Part shown: positions 19,011 through 27,921 of the stretch, in pieces
Numbering within the stretch: the first letter of the stretch is position 1
Layout: the number at the start of each line of letters is the position of its first letter
From: Sphingobacteriaceae bacterium
Lineage (GTDB): Bacteria > Bacteroidota > Bacteroidia > B-17B0 > Aurantibacillaceae
Reading direction: 5' to 3'
DNA length: 64,000 nt
Assembly: GCA_016715905.1 (NCBI GenBank)
Contig: JADJXI010000005.1
Coordinates: 310,001 to 374,000, forward strand
The notes under the pieces: model-generated
Told to the model about the DNA's origin: nothing
What the model saw: only the letters and a program-made list of their open reading frames with translations
The model's database searches: none
Translations under genes and position numbers: made by a program

Positions 19011-20591
19011 TTGACCACTGCCGAAGAAATAGCCCGAAGAAGAACATTTGCCATTATTGCGCATCCGGATGCGGGTAAAACCACATTAACTGAAAAATTG
19101 CTTCTATTTGGTGGCGCTATACAAACAGCAGGTGCAGTTAAATCTAACAAAATTAAAAAAGCTACTACCTCCGATTTCATGGAGATAGAAAAGCAAAGAG
19201 GAATTTCCGTATCCACTTCTGTAATGGCCTTTGATTATAAAAATTATAAGGTGAATATTTTGGATACGCCGGGGCATGAAGATTTTGCCGAAGACACCTA
19301 CCGAACTTTAAGCGCCGTGGATAGTGTAATTATGGTGATTGATTGTGTTAAAGGTGTTGAACCGCAAACCAGAAAACTGCTTGAGGTTTGTCGAATGAGA
19401 AATACTCCTGTTATTGTTTTTATCAATAAGTTGGATAGAGAAGGACAAAACCCTTTTGATTTATTAGATGAAATAGAAAAAGAATTAAAGATTAAGGTAA
19501 GGCCAATGACCTGGCCAATTGGTATAGGTAAATCTTTTAAAGGAGTATATGATTTAACCCAACATTCTCTTAATTTATTTACAGGGGATAGTAAAACTAC
19601 TGTGGAAGAGGCTATAGAAATTAAGGATATAGAGGATAAGGCAATTGATAGAAAGGTGGGAGAAGATTTTGCTGTTCAGCTCAGGGCAGACGTAGAATTA
19701 TTGAATGGCGTATATGACGAACTGAATATTGCAGATTATTTGGATGGAAAAATCAGTCCTGTTTTTTTTGGAAGTGCAGTAAATAATTTCGGTATTCAAG
19801 AATTATTGAATTGTTTTGTAAGTATTGCTCCTTCGCCCAAAGATAGAGAAACTGATATGGGAATTATAAAGCCAACTGATCAAAAATTCAGCGGGTTTAT
19901 TTTTAAGATACATGCCAATTTAGATCCTAAGCATAGAGATCGGATTGCCTTTTTGCGAATATGTTCCGGTGTGTTTGAAAGGAATAAATATTATTATCAT
20001 GTACGTGATAAAAAGGAATTGAGATTTAGTAACCCAACAGCTTTTATGGCACAGCAAAAATCTATTATTGATGAAGCTTATCCTGGGGATGTAATTGGTT
20101 TGTATGATGCAGGCAACTTTAAAATTGGTGATACTTTAACCGAGGGCGCTAAGTTTTACTATAAAGGGATACCAAGTTTTTCTCCGGAACTTTTCCGATT
20201 TGTAAATAATATGGATCCTATGAAAACAAAACAATTACAAAAAGGATTAGAGCAATTAACAGATGAAGGCGTAGCCCAGCTGTTTACTCGCAAAGTGGAT
20301 GGAAGAAAAATAATAGGAACTGTTGGCGCTTTACAATTTGAAGTTATACAACATCGATTGAAAGCCGAGTATAATGCAAGCGCATCATTTGAGCAATTAA
20401 ATTTATATAAGGCGTTATGGATAAGTTGTGATGATAAAAAAAGTTTGGATGCATTTATGACTGATCGAAGTGCGCATATAGCAATCGATAAAGAGGGTAG
20501 GTTTGTATTTTTAGCAGAAAGCGCATGGCTTTTGCAAATGGCATCTGAAAAATTCCCAGCCATTCAATTCCACTTAAAGAGCGAATTTTAA
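19011..20591 (+). CDS. prfC: Peptide chain release factor 3
   Basis: This 526-residue translational GTPase shows [16 protein letters not shown] (P-loop), [10 protein letters not shown] (switch I), DTPGHEDF (G3) and NKLDR (G4), followed by the RF3-type GGAIQ and [14 protein letters not shown]-terminal signature. RF3 removes RF1/RF2 from ribosomes after peptide release. The start is a TTG: no ATG lies in frame between it and the upstream stop, and the N-terminus [15 protein letters not shown] aligns with the family. A promoter-like TATATTTG precedes it by 16 bp. A terminator follows immediately, so it is monocistronic. Confidence 0.96.
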   Translation: MTTAEEIARRRTFAIIAHPDAGKTTLTEKLLLFGGAIQTAGAVKSNKIKKATTSDFMEIEKQRGISVSTSVMAFDYKNYKVNILDTPGHEDFAEDTYRTLSAVDSVIMVIDCVKGVEPQTRKLLEVCRMRNTPVIVFINKLDREGQNPFDLLDEIEKELKIKVRPMTWPIGIGKSFKGVYDLTQHSLNLFTGDSKTTVEEAIEIKDIEDKAIDRKVGEDFAVQLRADVELLNGVYDELNIADYLDGKISPVFFGSAVNNFGIQELLNCFVSIAPSPKDRETDMGIIKPTDQKFSGFIFKIHANLDPKHRDRIAFLRICSGVFERNKYYYHVRDKKELRFSNPTAFMAQQKSIIDEAYPGDVIGLYDAGNFKIGDTLTEGAKFYYKGIPSFSPELFRFVNNMDPMKTKQLQKGLEQLTDEGVAQLFTRKVDGRKIIGTVGALQFEVIQHRLKAEYNASASFEQLNLYKALWISCDDKKSLDAFMTDRSAHIAIDKEGRFVFLAESAWLLQMASEKFPAIQFHLKSEF

Positions 20592-20592
20592 A

Positions 20593-20628
20593 AAAAAAAG
20601 CCTTGTTATTTGGAACAAGACTTTTTTT
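20593..20628. terminator. Bidirectional terminator between prfC and a convergent gene
   Basis: AAAAAAAG, a mismatch, CTTGTT, a 6-base loop, AACAAG and CTTTTTTT form a hairpin flanked by A- and T-runs. It begins 2 bp after the prfC stop and ends 20 bp before the stop of the convergent gene, and can serve both strands. Confidence 0.85.
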
Positions 20629-20647
20629 GATTATTATTTATTTGCAA

Positions 20648-21463
20648 TTATTTGGTAGCCACTTCTTCGGCTAAATTACTACCGGTAAAATTTGCATATT
20701 TTTGAAGAATAGAGATGGCTTTTTCTTGTGAAGTTAAAGCGCTTACTTCTTTTTCTTCTGCGTTATTTAAAACGCCTAATTTAGAAGAGGTGCTGTGCAT
20801 GGCGTAAGCTTCTTGACGTAATTCTTTTGCCATTTTAATTTCAAAAGACGCAATATCACTCAATTCATTCACTTTTTCAACAAGTCGGTCTGAGGCGTGT
20901 GTGAATTCAGATAGTTGAGTAACCGTCATTTGATTTTTGTTGTATTTTTCGAGATTTAATTTTCCTGCAATTTCCGAAGCCTGGATTAATTTAAGTTCAG
21001 ATTGCTTTTGAATTTCGTTTGCAGATTTTAATAAGTGAGCTTTGTCAGAACCGGATTTTAATGCAGCTTCATGTCTTAATGTGTTCTCGACTAATACTAG
21101 GGCTTCTGCTTGTTCAAGAAGTTGGCCAATAAATGCCGCAGAATTATAACAATTGGCATTATTAAAATAATTAAAGGTATTGTTGTCGATCGTTTCTTTT
21201 TTGCTGTTATCCTTTGCAATTGATTTCTCTTCGCTAATGAGCGTAGGATATACTTTTTTTACAGCGACTTCTGTAATTTTGGAATTTTGAGGAGCGTTTG
21301 TTTCAATGTCTTGTGTTGTTTTTGCTATTTGTGTTTTTTGAATAGAATTACCTCCAAGTACTTGTAGTGTTCTTCTCTCAGCTTGGTGGTTTTGTGTCTG
21401 ACTGCTCACGGTCATATAGAGGGCAAGTGCCAGCAATGTTGAAAATAAATTTCTTGTTTTCAT
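20648..21463 (-). CDS. Secreted helical protein of unknown function
   Basis: This 271-residue protein has a signal peptide (NLFSTLLALALYMTVSSQ), then a Ser/Thr/Lys-rich low-complexity stretch to about residue 95. The helical Ala/Glu/Lys-rich segment that follows (about 105-260) has heptad-like hydrophobic spacing and single-copy NANCYNSAAFIG at its start. I recognise no family. It converges on prfC through a shared terminator and is divergent from the TonB-domain gene, so it is probably monocistronic. Periplasmic or surface location is expected. Confidence 0.65.
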   Translation of the reverse strand: MKTRNLFSTLLALALYMTVSSQTQNHQAERRTLQVLGGNSIQKTQIAKTTQDIETNAPQNSKITEVAVKKVYPTLISEEKSIAKDNSKKETIDNNTFNYFNNANCYNSAAFIGQLLEQAEALVLVENTLRHEAALKSGSDKAHLLKSANEIQKQSELKLIQASEIAGKLNLEKYNKNQMTVTQLSEFTHASDRLVEKVNELSDIASFEIKMAKELRQEAYAMHSTSSKLGVLNNAEEKEVSALTSQEKAISILQKYANFTGSNLAEEVATK

Positions 21464-21637
21464 AACAAATATTTTTTAAAAAGATTAATTTTTTCATTTA
21501 TCAATGTTTAAGGTTATTATTTAATTGGGTTACGCCATTTGTTTTTAAGTACTAAGCCGGCGAAGCTCTTATGCATTATTTTACGTATACTTTTTAAAAA
21601 GGTTTTGTTTTGGATGCATTATTTTTTACCTTTCGTT

Positions 21638-22420
21638 ATGAAATATATTTTATTATTATTGTGTTTGTTTTTTTCTTCGACTTTCTTTAGTCAGGAATTA
21701 ATTACTCCACCGGAATACGAAGCCAAATTAATCGGCGGTAAAATTGCACATGAACAAATAGTAGAGACTCAATTGACTCTTTCTAAATCAATTTTAAACT
21801 ACAAGGACCCTATAGATGTAGTGGTCTTTTTCGATTTAGATTCTATAGGAAGAGCTGTTAATCCTAAGTTTCAGAAGAATGTAAATAATTTAGTTCGTTT
21901 GGAAGTTGCCCGATTGTTTAAATATTTTTCTTTTTATCGTACGCAAAGTGCAGCCGCCTCTCCTTGGTCATATTGGTATGCAGTGAAAATTTTACCGGAT
22001 AGATATTCTAAATATTTCAAACAAGCGAGTAAACTCAAATTAAAAAATTTACCTGCAGATAGTTCGTTTGTAATTTATAGTAAGGCGGATAGGTCGCCGG
22101 AATATTTTAAAAACGGGGAAGATGGTATAAGTGAGTTTATTCTTTCCCAAATCGAATATCCAAAATTAGCTGTTGAGAAAAGCATAGAAGGAACAGTTGT
22201 TATTGAGTTTGTTGTTGAAACAAATGGGTATGTTACAGGTATAAATATCAAACAAGGAGTGAATGGTGGTTGTTCCGAAGAAGCAGTTCGTTTGATTCAG
22301 AAAACTAAGTGGATTCCGGCTCAATTAAATGGAAAATATGTAAGGTATAAAACTACATATCCTATTACTTTTAGTTTACGAAATGTGAACAAAGATGGTA
22401 CATCAACCATAGGGCAGTAA
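21638..22420 (+). CDS. Periplasmic protein with C-terminal TonB-like domain
   Basis: Starting at the ATG at 21638 gives 260 residues with a cleavable signal peptide (MKYILLLLCLFFSSTFFSQ); the longer frame from 21539 adds an implausible N-terminus. The C-terminal 85 residues match the TonB C-terminal domain: ILSQIEYPKLAVEKSIEGTV, VVETNGYVTGINIKQG, CSEEAVRLIQKTKWIPAQLNG. True TonB is membrane-anchored with a Pro-rich spacer. This protein has neither, so it is a soluble TonB-domain protein, common in Bacteroidota, and is not expected to transduce energy. The middle part is not recognised. Confidence 0.75.
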   Translation: MKYILLLLCLFFSSTFFSQELITPPEYEAKLIGGKIAHEQIVETQLTLSKSILNYKDPIDVVVFFDLDSIGRAVNPKFQKNVNNLVRLEVARLFKYFSFYRTQSAAASPWSYWYAVKILPDRYSKYFKQASKLKLKNLPADSSFVIYSKADRSPEYFKNGEDGISEFILSQIEYPKLAVEKSIEGTVVIEFVVETNGYVTGINIKQGVNGGCSEEAVRLIQKTKWIPAQLNGKYVRYKTTYPITFSLRNVNKDGTSTIGQ

Positions 22421-22421
22421 A

Positions 22422-23765
22422 TTAAAATTTCTCTCCCTCCATTCGAGCAACCACAGCACTTGCTACGGCATTTCCTACAACATTGGTGGCACTTCTTCCC
22501 ATGTCAAGCAATTGATCAACAGCAAGTAAAAGTAAAAGACCTTCACCTGGAATTTTAAATAGGGTTAGCATTCCGGCAATCACCACCAAAGAGGCTCTTG
22601 GTACACCGGCCATACCTTTACTGGTTAATAGTAAAATCAACATCATTTGAATTTGATCAGCAAAACCAATTTCAATCCCATAACTTTGCGCAATAAAAAT
22701 TGTTGCAAATGTCATATACATGATACTTCCATCTAAATTAAATGAATAACCCAAAGGCAAAACAAAACTTACAATTCTATTGCTAATTCCATGCGATTCC
22801 AGGGCTTCAATGGTTTTAGGCATAGCGCTTTCACTACTTGCGGTGCTAAAAGCAAGTAAAATAGGTTCTTTAATATCTTTAAGAAGTTTGAAAAATTTAA
22901 TTTTAAAAAGTGCACTTATGCCAAATAATACAACAAATACAAAGAAAAGCAGTCCACCAAAAAAACAGGAGATTAGATAAAGGTATCCACTTAATACATC
23001 TAATCCTTGTTGAATAACCACAGCGGTTAAAGCTCCAAAAATACCAATGGGGGCAAAGCTCATAACGAAATTCGTCACTTTAAACATAACATGAGACAAA
23101 CTATCGAATGCTTTAATTATAGGTTCGCCTGCTTTGCCAACTCCTGCAGCTGCTACTCCGAAAAATAAAGCAAAAACTACAATGGGTAAAATATCATTTG
23201 AAGCCATTGATCGAATCACACTTTCGGGAATAATGTGATCTAGGAAATTTTTGGCGCTTTGTGCATTTGATTTTATGCCGGTATCTGCATTGGCTGCAGG
23301 TAAATCTAAATGCATTACTTTTCCGGGTTCAAATAAATTAACAATAACCAAGCCAAGTGCTAAAGCAATTAATGTGGCTGTGGTAAAATAGAGCATTGTT
23401 TTTATTCCAATTCTTCCAACACTTTTAAAATCACCAACCTTTGCCACGCCAACTACTAAAACAGCTAAAACTAACGGCGCTATTATCATTTTTATAAGAT
23501 GAAGAAAAATATCACTCAGGATTGAAAAATTAGAAGCTATGCTTTTTTTATAGCTCACTAAATAACTCTTTTCTAATTGAACAAATTTTTGCTCTAATTC
23601 AATTTTAGCTGATTCTGATTTCACTGAAGTAAGTATGGATCTATCAATGGAAAAGGGATGATGATTAATATTCACATTTATCAAATAACCCACCAAAATT
23701 CCCAAGAGCATGGAGATCATTATAAAAACGATTAACTTATTTTGAGCAAATTTTTTCTTCATCAT
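22422..23765 (-). CDS. Dicarboxylate/amino acid:cation symporter (DAACS family)
   Basis: This 447-residue transporter has about eight membrane segments plus re-entrant loops. Family signatures include LIKMIIAPLVLAVLVVGVA near the N-terminus, the serine-rich STASSESAMPKTIEALE hairpin, NLDGSIMYMTFATIFIAQ and the C-terminal ATNVVGNAVASAVVARMEG. Members import glutamate, aspartate or C4-dicarboxylates with H+ or Na+; the exact substrate is not readable here. There is a long polar insertion after the first helix (about residues 35-75). The start overlaps the murF stop (ATGA), so the two genes are co-transcribed. Confidence 0.93.
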   Translation of the reverse strand: MMKKKFAQNKLIVFIMISMLLGILVGYLINVNINHHPFSIDRSILTSVKSESAKIELEQKFVQLEKSYLVSYKKSIASNFSILSDIFLHLIKMIIAPLVLAVLVVGVAKVGDFKSVGRIGIKTMLYFTTATLIALALGLVIVNLFEPGKVMHLDLPAANADTGIKSNAQSAKNFLDHIIPESVIRSMASNDILPIVVFALFFGVAAAGVGKAGEPIIKAFDSLSHVMFKVTNFVMSFAPIGIFGALTAVVIQQGLDVLSGYLYLISCFFGGLLFFVFVVLFGISALFKIKFFKLLKDIKEPILLAFSTASSESAMPKTIEALESHGISNRIVSFVLPLGYSFNLDGSIMYMTFATIFIAQSYGIEIGFADQIQMMLILLLTSKGMAGVPRASLVVIAGMLTLFKIPGEGLLLLLAVDQLLDMGRSATNVVGNAVASAVVARMEGEKF

Positions 23766-25081
23766 AATACTTCTTTTAATGTTTCCATTTTCATACTTCT
23801 CGAACCTTTGATTAAAATTGTTGCTCCGGCAATATTTTTATTTTTAAGATATTCTAAACATGTTGCAGTTGAATTAAAAAACAGGTAGGAATTTTCAGCT
23901 AATTTAAAAAACTCGCCTCCTACAAAACAAACATTTTTGAATTGCTTCTCCTTAATGAGTTCTATTATTTTTTTATGTTCTAATGCGCTGTATTCTCCTA
24001 ATTCAAACATATCACCTAATAAAAGTAATTTATTTTCAGCGGGGAAAGAAGCGAAATTTTCAATAGCTACTTTCATGCTGTCCGGATTGGCATTGTACGC
24101 ATCTAGAATTAAAGTGTTTTTATTTGTTTTATCAAGTTGTGATCGGTTCATGTTGGGCTCGTATTTTTCGAGCGCAGTTTTTATTAACTCTTCATTTACT
24201 CCAAAATAAATACCAATAGCCGATGCAGCTAATAAATTGATGAAATTATATTGACCTGTTATTTTTGTGTGCAGTATTTGAATATTATCCCAATTTGTGA
24301 AATTAGATTTGGCACAGAAACGATAACTCACGCATGCGTTTGTTGAATCCTCTTTGCCCAGAATGTCATTTTGTAAGCCTCTACCATACGTAAATTTTTC
24401 CAGACCATAGGATAATTCCTGCAACACCTCGTCATCACCATTCAGAAAAATTTTGCCTTTTGTTTTTTGTATAAAGCGATATAATTCACTTTTTCCTTTT
24501 TTAACCCCTTCAATTCCTCCGAATCCTTCAAGATGAGCCTTCCCAATATTAGTAATCAGTCCATACGTTGGCTCTGCTATTTGACATAATTCATGGATTT
24601 CCCCTTGATGGTTAGCTCCCATTTCAATTATTGCGAACTGGTGATCTTTTCTTAAACGAAGTAGAGTTAAAGGAACACCGATATGATTATTTAAATTACC
24701 CATCGTATAAAGCACATTAAATTTTTCGCTTAATACTGCATTGATTAATTCTTTATGTGTGGTTTTTGCATTACTACCCGTGATCCCTAATACCGGAATT
24801 GTAAATTGTTTCCTATGATAGTTGGATAATTGTTGTAATGCTTTAAGGCAATCGTTTACATAAAAGTGTTTGGATGAAGTTTGATATTCCGGTTCATCAA
24901 CTACCACGTATTTAGCGCCATTTTCAAGTGCCGTTAATGCAAACGTATTCGCATTAAAATTACTACCCTTTAAAGCAATAAATAATGAGTTATTAGTGAT
25001 ACTTCTTGTATCTGTACACACTTGCATGTCACATTCAAGAAAGGCCTTATAAAGCTCAGGTAATGGGGTAGGAATCGCCAC
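23762..25081 (-). CDS. murF: UDP-N-acetylmuramoyl-tripeptide--D-Ala-D-Ala ligase
   Basis: This Mur ligase shows TDTRSI (UDP-binding N-domain), GITGSNAKTTHKELI (P-loop), IEMGANHQGEI, TNIGKAHLEGFG, and LILDAYNANPDSM with LLLGDMFELGEYS, the MurF-specific C-domain motifs. It adds D-Ala-D-Ala to the cytoplasmic peptidoglycan precursor. The frame is open to 25141, but that extension runs through the gldJ terminator hairpin and resembles no MurF N-terminus. The GTG at 25081 (MAIPTPLPELYKAFLE, 439 residues) fits family length, so I use it. The gene overlaps the downstream symporter gene by ATGA. Confidence 0.9.
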   Translation of the reverse strand: MAIPTPLPELYKAFLECDMQVCTDTRSITNNSLFIALKGSNFNANTFALTALENGAKYVVVDEPEYQTSSKHFYVNDCLKALQQLSNYHRKQFTIPVLGITGSNAKTTHKELINAVLSEKFNVLYTMGNLNNHIGVPLTLLRLRKDHQFAIIEMGANHQGEIHELCQIAEPTYGLITNIGKAHLEGFGGIEGVKKGKSELYRFIQKTKGKIFLNGDDEVLQELSYGLEKFTYGRGLQNDILGKEDSTNACVSYRFCAKSNFTNWDNIQILHTKITGQYNFINLLAASAIGIYFGVNEELIKTALEKYEPNMNRSQLDKTNKNTLILDAYNANPDSMKVAIENFASFPAENKLLLLGDMFELGEYSALEHKKIIELIKEKQFKNVCFVGGEFFKLAENSYLFFNSTATCLEYLKNKNIAGATILIKGSRSMKMETLKEVL

Positions 25082-25093
25082 AGTACAAAATAA

Positions 25094-25124
25094 AAAACCC
25101 CTGAGCAATTCACTCAGGGGTTTT
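25094..25124 (-). terminator. Rho-independent terminator after gldJ
   Basis: A perfect 12-bp stem (AAAACCCCTGAG with CTCAGGGGTTTT, 7-base loop) is followed by a T-run on the minus strand. It lies 20 bp past the gldJ stop and 12 bp upstream of the preferred murF start, so gldJ and murF are probably separate transcription units. Confidence 0.9.
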
Positions 25125-25143
25125 ATCAAATTTATCAACAAAA

Positions 25144-26808
25144 CTATTTGCCTAAACCAACCGGACTACCTACGCGCACCATTGCGCACCGGAATCCTAG
25201 CCAAGCTGTAGACTGGCGCTGATCTAAAAATCTTCTTGTACCCGGATTTAGGAAGTATGCCCGATCTCTCCAGCTACCACCCTTAAATACTCTGGCCTTG
25301 TCATTTACTAAAGATGTTTTTGCGTATTCATACATAATCTTATCACCTCTTGAGCCGTAAGCATCTTCACCATCTTCATAATAAATACTTGACATTACAT
25401 CACCATCTAAATAATTGATATAATCTGCTGTTTTATAATTACGACGTTCATCCAAATTATCCGTTGAAATGGCAGTAGAAACCTCTCTCCATTGTACACG
25501 ACCCGGAATATCTGCTTTACCATCCGGCGATGCATTATTATTGCCATTTGCCTCATTTGTCATGATGGTAAGTACACTGTCAGTTACTTCAATAGGATCA
25601 GCAGTGACACCATGAGCAGACGGCTCATTTACCTTGTGTTTAAACTTCTGATAAATTGGTCCATCTACATTCGTTAGAATTTCTCCACCCATTCCACCAA
25701 TTAAAGTGGTACTATCGCGTTTTTGTGTTGTGAAAATATTACCACGGAAAGGACGAAACTCATCAGCGTCCTGAATCGTATTTGGACGATATACATCCAT
25801 TACCCATTCGGAAACGTTACCGGCCATATTATAAAGACCGTAATCATTAGGCCAGTAAGAGTAAACAGGCGCAGTTACATCAGCATTATCATTCAAATAC
25901 CCGGCTACACCCATATAATCACCCGCACCTCTTACAAAGTTTGCATTAATTTGACCCAAATAATTATCGGTAGCATTACGAACTCCATGTCCGTTCCAAG
26001 GATAAATTCTTCTATCAGTAATACGCTCACCAATTGTGTTTCCAATTAAACCGTATGATGCATATTCCCATTCAGCTTCAGTTGGGAGGCGGTATTTTGG
26101 CAAAAATATACCATCTTCCATACGAACATCTCTCTCTGGATTTTGTTCATCAAATGAAGGTAATTTTTGTTTCAATTGTCCTTGCCATTTCCCCGATAAA
26201 TAAGCTTCTGTACTAAAATAATCCTGGTCTGAAGGGTTTGGTACATGATCAATTAAACCTTCACGAATTAAAATGAATTCGTTTACGCGATCAGTTCTCC
26301 ATGCACAAAAATCATTAGCCTGCAACCAGTTTACACCAACAACAGGGTAATCACGGTATGCCGGATGACGTAAATAATACTCTACATATGGCTCATTATA
26401 TGCTAGTTTTTCGCGCCATACTAATGTATCAGGTAAGGCTTTGTAATAAATATCAGGGAATGTAGGTCCAAAAACTCTTCCGGTCCACCATAAGTATTCA
26501 AGGTAAGAAAAATTACTTACTTCTGTTTCATCCATATAAAACGAAGAAACAGTTACTCTTCTTCCTGTATTATTCCATTCATAAGTTACATCATGCTCAG
26601 TACGGCCCATAGTAAATGTTCCGCCTTCAATAAGCACAAGGCCAGGACCAGTTTCTTGTTCTTCATATGGAGGTTTTTCAAAACCTCCATTCATAGGATC
26701 ATTATAAGCCCATCCTGTTACTGGAGAACGCTCCTGAGAACATGAAAACAAAACAGCGGCAGTTAAAAAGGCCATTGTTTTGCGATTTTTTATCCATTTG
26801 ATTTTCAT
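25144..26808 (-). CDS. gldJ: Gliding motility / T9SS lipoprotein GldJ
   Basis: This 554-residue lipoprotein has the lipobox LFSC (FLTAAVLFSCSQERSPVTGW). Its formylglycine-generating-enzyme-type domain (about residues 55-550) shows GGTFTMGRTEHD, SFYMDETEVSNFSYLEYL, YPVVGVNWLQANDFCAWRT, YRLPTEAEWEYAS, NMAGNVSEWVMDVY and FKGGSWRDRAYFL. GldJ sits in the periplasm, anchored to the outer membrane, as part of the GldKN-J ring needed for T9SS and gliding; the FGE fold is thought not to be catalytic. Length matches Flavobacterium GldJ. In F. johnsoniae gldJ also neighbours porU and porV. Here it lies downstream of porP and ends in a strong terminator. Confidence 0.93.
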   Translation of the reverse strand: MKIKWIKNRKTMAFLTAAVLFSCSQERSPVTGWAYNDPMNGGFEKPPYEEQETGPGLVLIEGGTFTMGRTEHDVTYEWNNTGRRVTVSSFYMDETEVSNFSYLEYLWWTGRVFGPTFPDIYYKALPDTLVWREKLAYNEPYVEYYLRHPAYRDYPVVGVNWLQANDFCAWRTDRVNEFILIREGLIDHVPNPSDQDYFSTEAYLSGKWQGQLKQKLPSFDEQNPERDVRMEDGIFLPKYRLPTEAEWEYASYGLIGNTIGERITDRRIYPWNGHGVRNATDNYLGQINANFVRGAGDYMGVAGYLNDNADVTAPVYSYWPNDYGLYNMAGNVSEWVMDVYRPNTIQDADEFRPFRGNIFTTQKRDSTTLIGGMGGEILTNVDGPIYQKFKHKVNEPSAHGVTADPIEVTDSVLTIMTNEANGNNNASPDGKADIPGRVQWREVSTAISTDNLDERRNYKTADYINYLDGDVMSSIYYEDGEDAYGSRGDKIMYEYAKTSLVNDKARVFKGGSWRDRAYFLNPGTRRFLDQRQSTAWLGFRCAMVRVGSPVGLGK

Positions 26809-26867
26809 AGTATCACCGGTTATAATTAACGCTATAACGTTTAATTTTTAAAAAGGTTACAATATAT

Positions 26868-27821
26868 TTAGAATGAAGGACAACTTGTGGTCCTGTATTT
26901 CTTACTTTTCTTTTTACACTCGAACTGAATCTGCAACGAAATTTCATGCGATCCGGCAGTGTTACCCGCTAATTTTGAGATTGTTACATCATAACTATAC
27001 CCAAACTTAAAATTGTTGTTTTGAATACCTACTACAGCAATAACAGCGTCTGAATTTCTATACCATAAACCGGCCACAAACGGACCTTTTATGTACTGAA
27101 GCCCTAAATTTAATTGCTGGAATTTTTGTTGGGCCTGAAATAATATACCCGGCGATAAAAATTGGTCACTTCCGCGGCCCCCGATTGGAATCATAGCGCC
27201 TGCATGTCCGGTAAACTTAACCGGAAGTTTTGAAAAGCCTAATAAACCTTCATCTGGTTGATTAATATGATGAACAGCTATTCCAAAAAAGTAAAGTTTA
27301 CTAAAACCTAGAACACCCGCTGAAAAGTCTACATTTTTCTTGCTCAGAGAAGGAACAACTTCTTGTGTATTCCAAACAAAACCTCTTCTAGCATCAATCA
27401 TATCGCCAAAATTTAATTTGGTTTTATCTAGTGTTTTTTGAAGATAAGTTGCCTGTAATCCAAACTTTAATGAAAACTCACGATTAATAACAGCATGATA
27501 GGCATACATTAAACTAAAGTTTGTAGTTTTTAAAGTACCATTTCCTTGATCATCGGTAGTTACAAGCGCTCCAATACCTCCAGCTAAAGCATCAATATGC
27601 ATATCAAATGCACCTGAATAAGTAACATAAGTAGGACCGGAAATATTGGGCCATTGATTACGATAATTCATGCAAATCCTCGGACATCTGGCAGTACCGG
27701 CAAAAGCAGGATTTAGGTAAATTGGGTTAGAATAGAATTGCGTAAATTGAGGATCCTGAGCTTTTATTTCATTAAAGCATACAGTAAACAACAATAACGG
27801 TAACAGAATACGTGGATTCAT
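26868..27821 (-). CDS. PorP/SprF family T9SS outer membrane protein
   Basis: This 317-residue protein has a signal peptide (ILLPLLLFTVCFNEIKAQ) and the family hallmark QDPQFTQFYSNPIYLNPAFAGT, followed by the NYRNQWP segment. Alternating strands of a beta-barrel run through GYSYDVTISKLAGNTAGSHEISL. PorP/SprF proteins interact with GldK/GldN or mature specific T9SS cargo; Bacteroidota genomes usually have many copies, so the symbol is left empty. A full promoter lies just upstream and divergent from porU. The gene is 59 bp upstream of gldJ on the same strand and is probably co-transcribed. Confidence 0.92.
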   Translation of the reverse strand: MNPRILLPLLLFTVCFNEIKAQDPQFTQFYSNPIYLNPAFAGTARCPRICMNYRNQWPNISGPTYVTYSGAFDMHIDALAGGIGALVTTDDQGNGTLKTTNFSLMYAYHAVINREFSLKFGLQATYLQKTLDKTKLNFGDMIDARRGFVWNTQEVVPSLSKKNVDFSAGVLGFSKLYFFGIAVHHINQPDEGLLGFSKLPVKFTGHAGAMIPIGGRGSDQFLSPGILFQAQQKFQQLNLGLQYIKGPFVAGLWYRNSDAVIAVVGIQNNNFKFGYSYDVTISKLAGNTAGSHEISLQIQFECKKKSKKYRTTSCPSF

Positions 27822-27843
27822 AAAATTTGTTAACCTAATCCTA

Positions 27844-27872
27844 CAAATATATTAATTCATTTTTAAACACAA
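27844..27872 (-). promoter_or_regulatory. Promoter for porP-gldJ
   Basis: On the minus strand TTG (27872-27870), an 18-bp spacer and TATATTTG (27851-27844) fit the Bacteroidota primary-sigma consensus. The ATG at 27821 is 22 bp beyond the -7 element. Confidence 0.65.
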
Positions 27873-27921
27873 AAACAAAAACCAAACAATAATTAAATTA
27901 TAAATACGTTATTTTATCGAT

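Noticed and set aside
25082..25141. N-terminal extension of murF
   Set aside because: The ORF reads through the gldJ terminator hairpin and gives no MurF-like sequence; the GTG at 25081 fits better.
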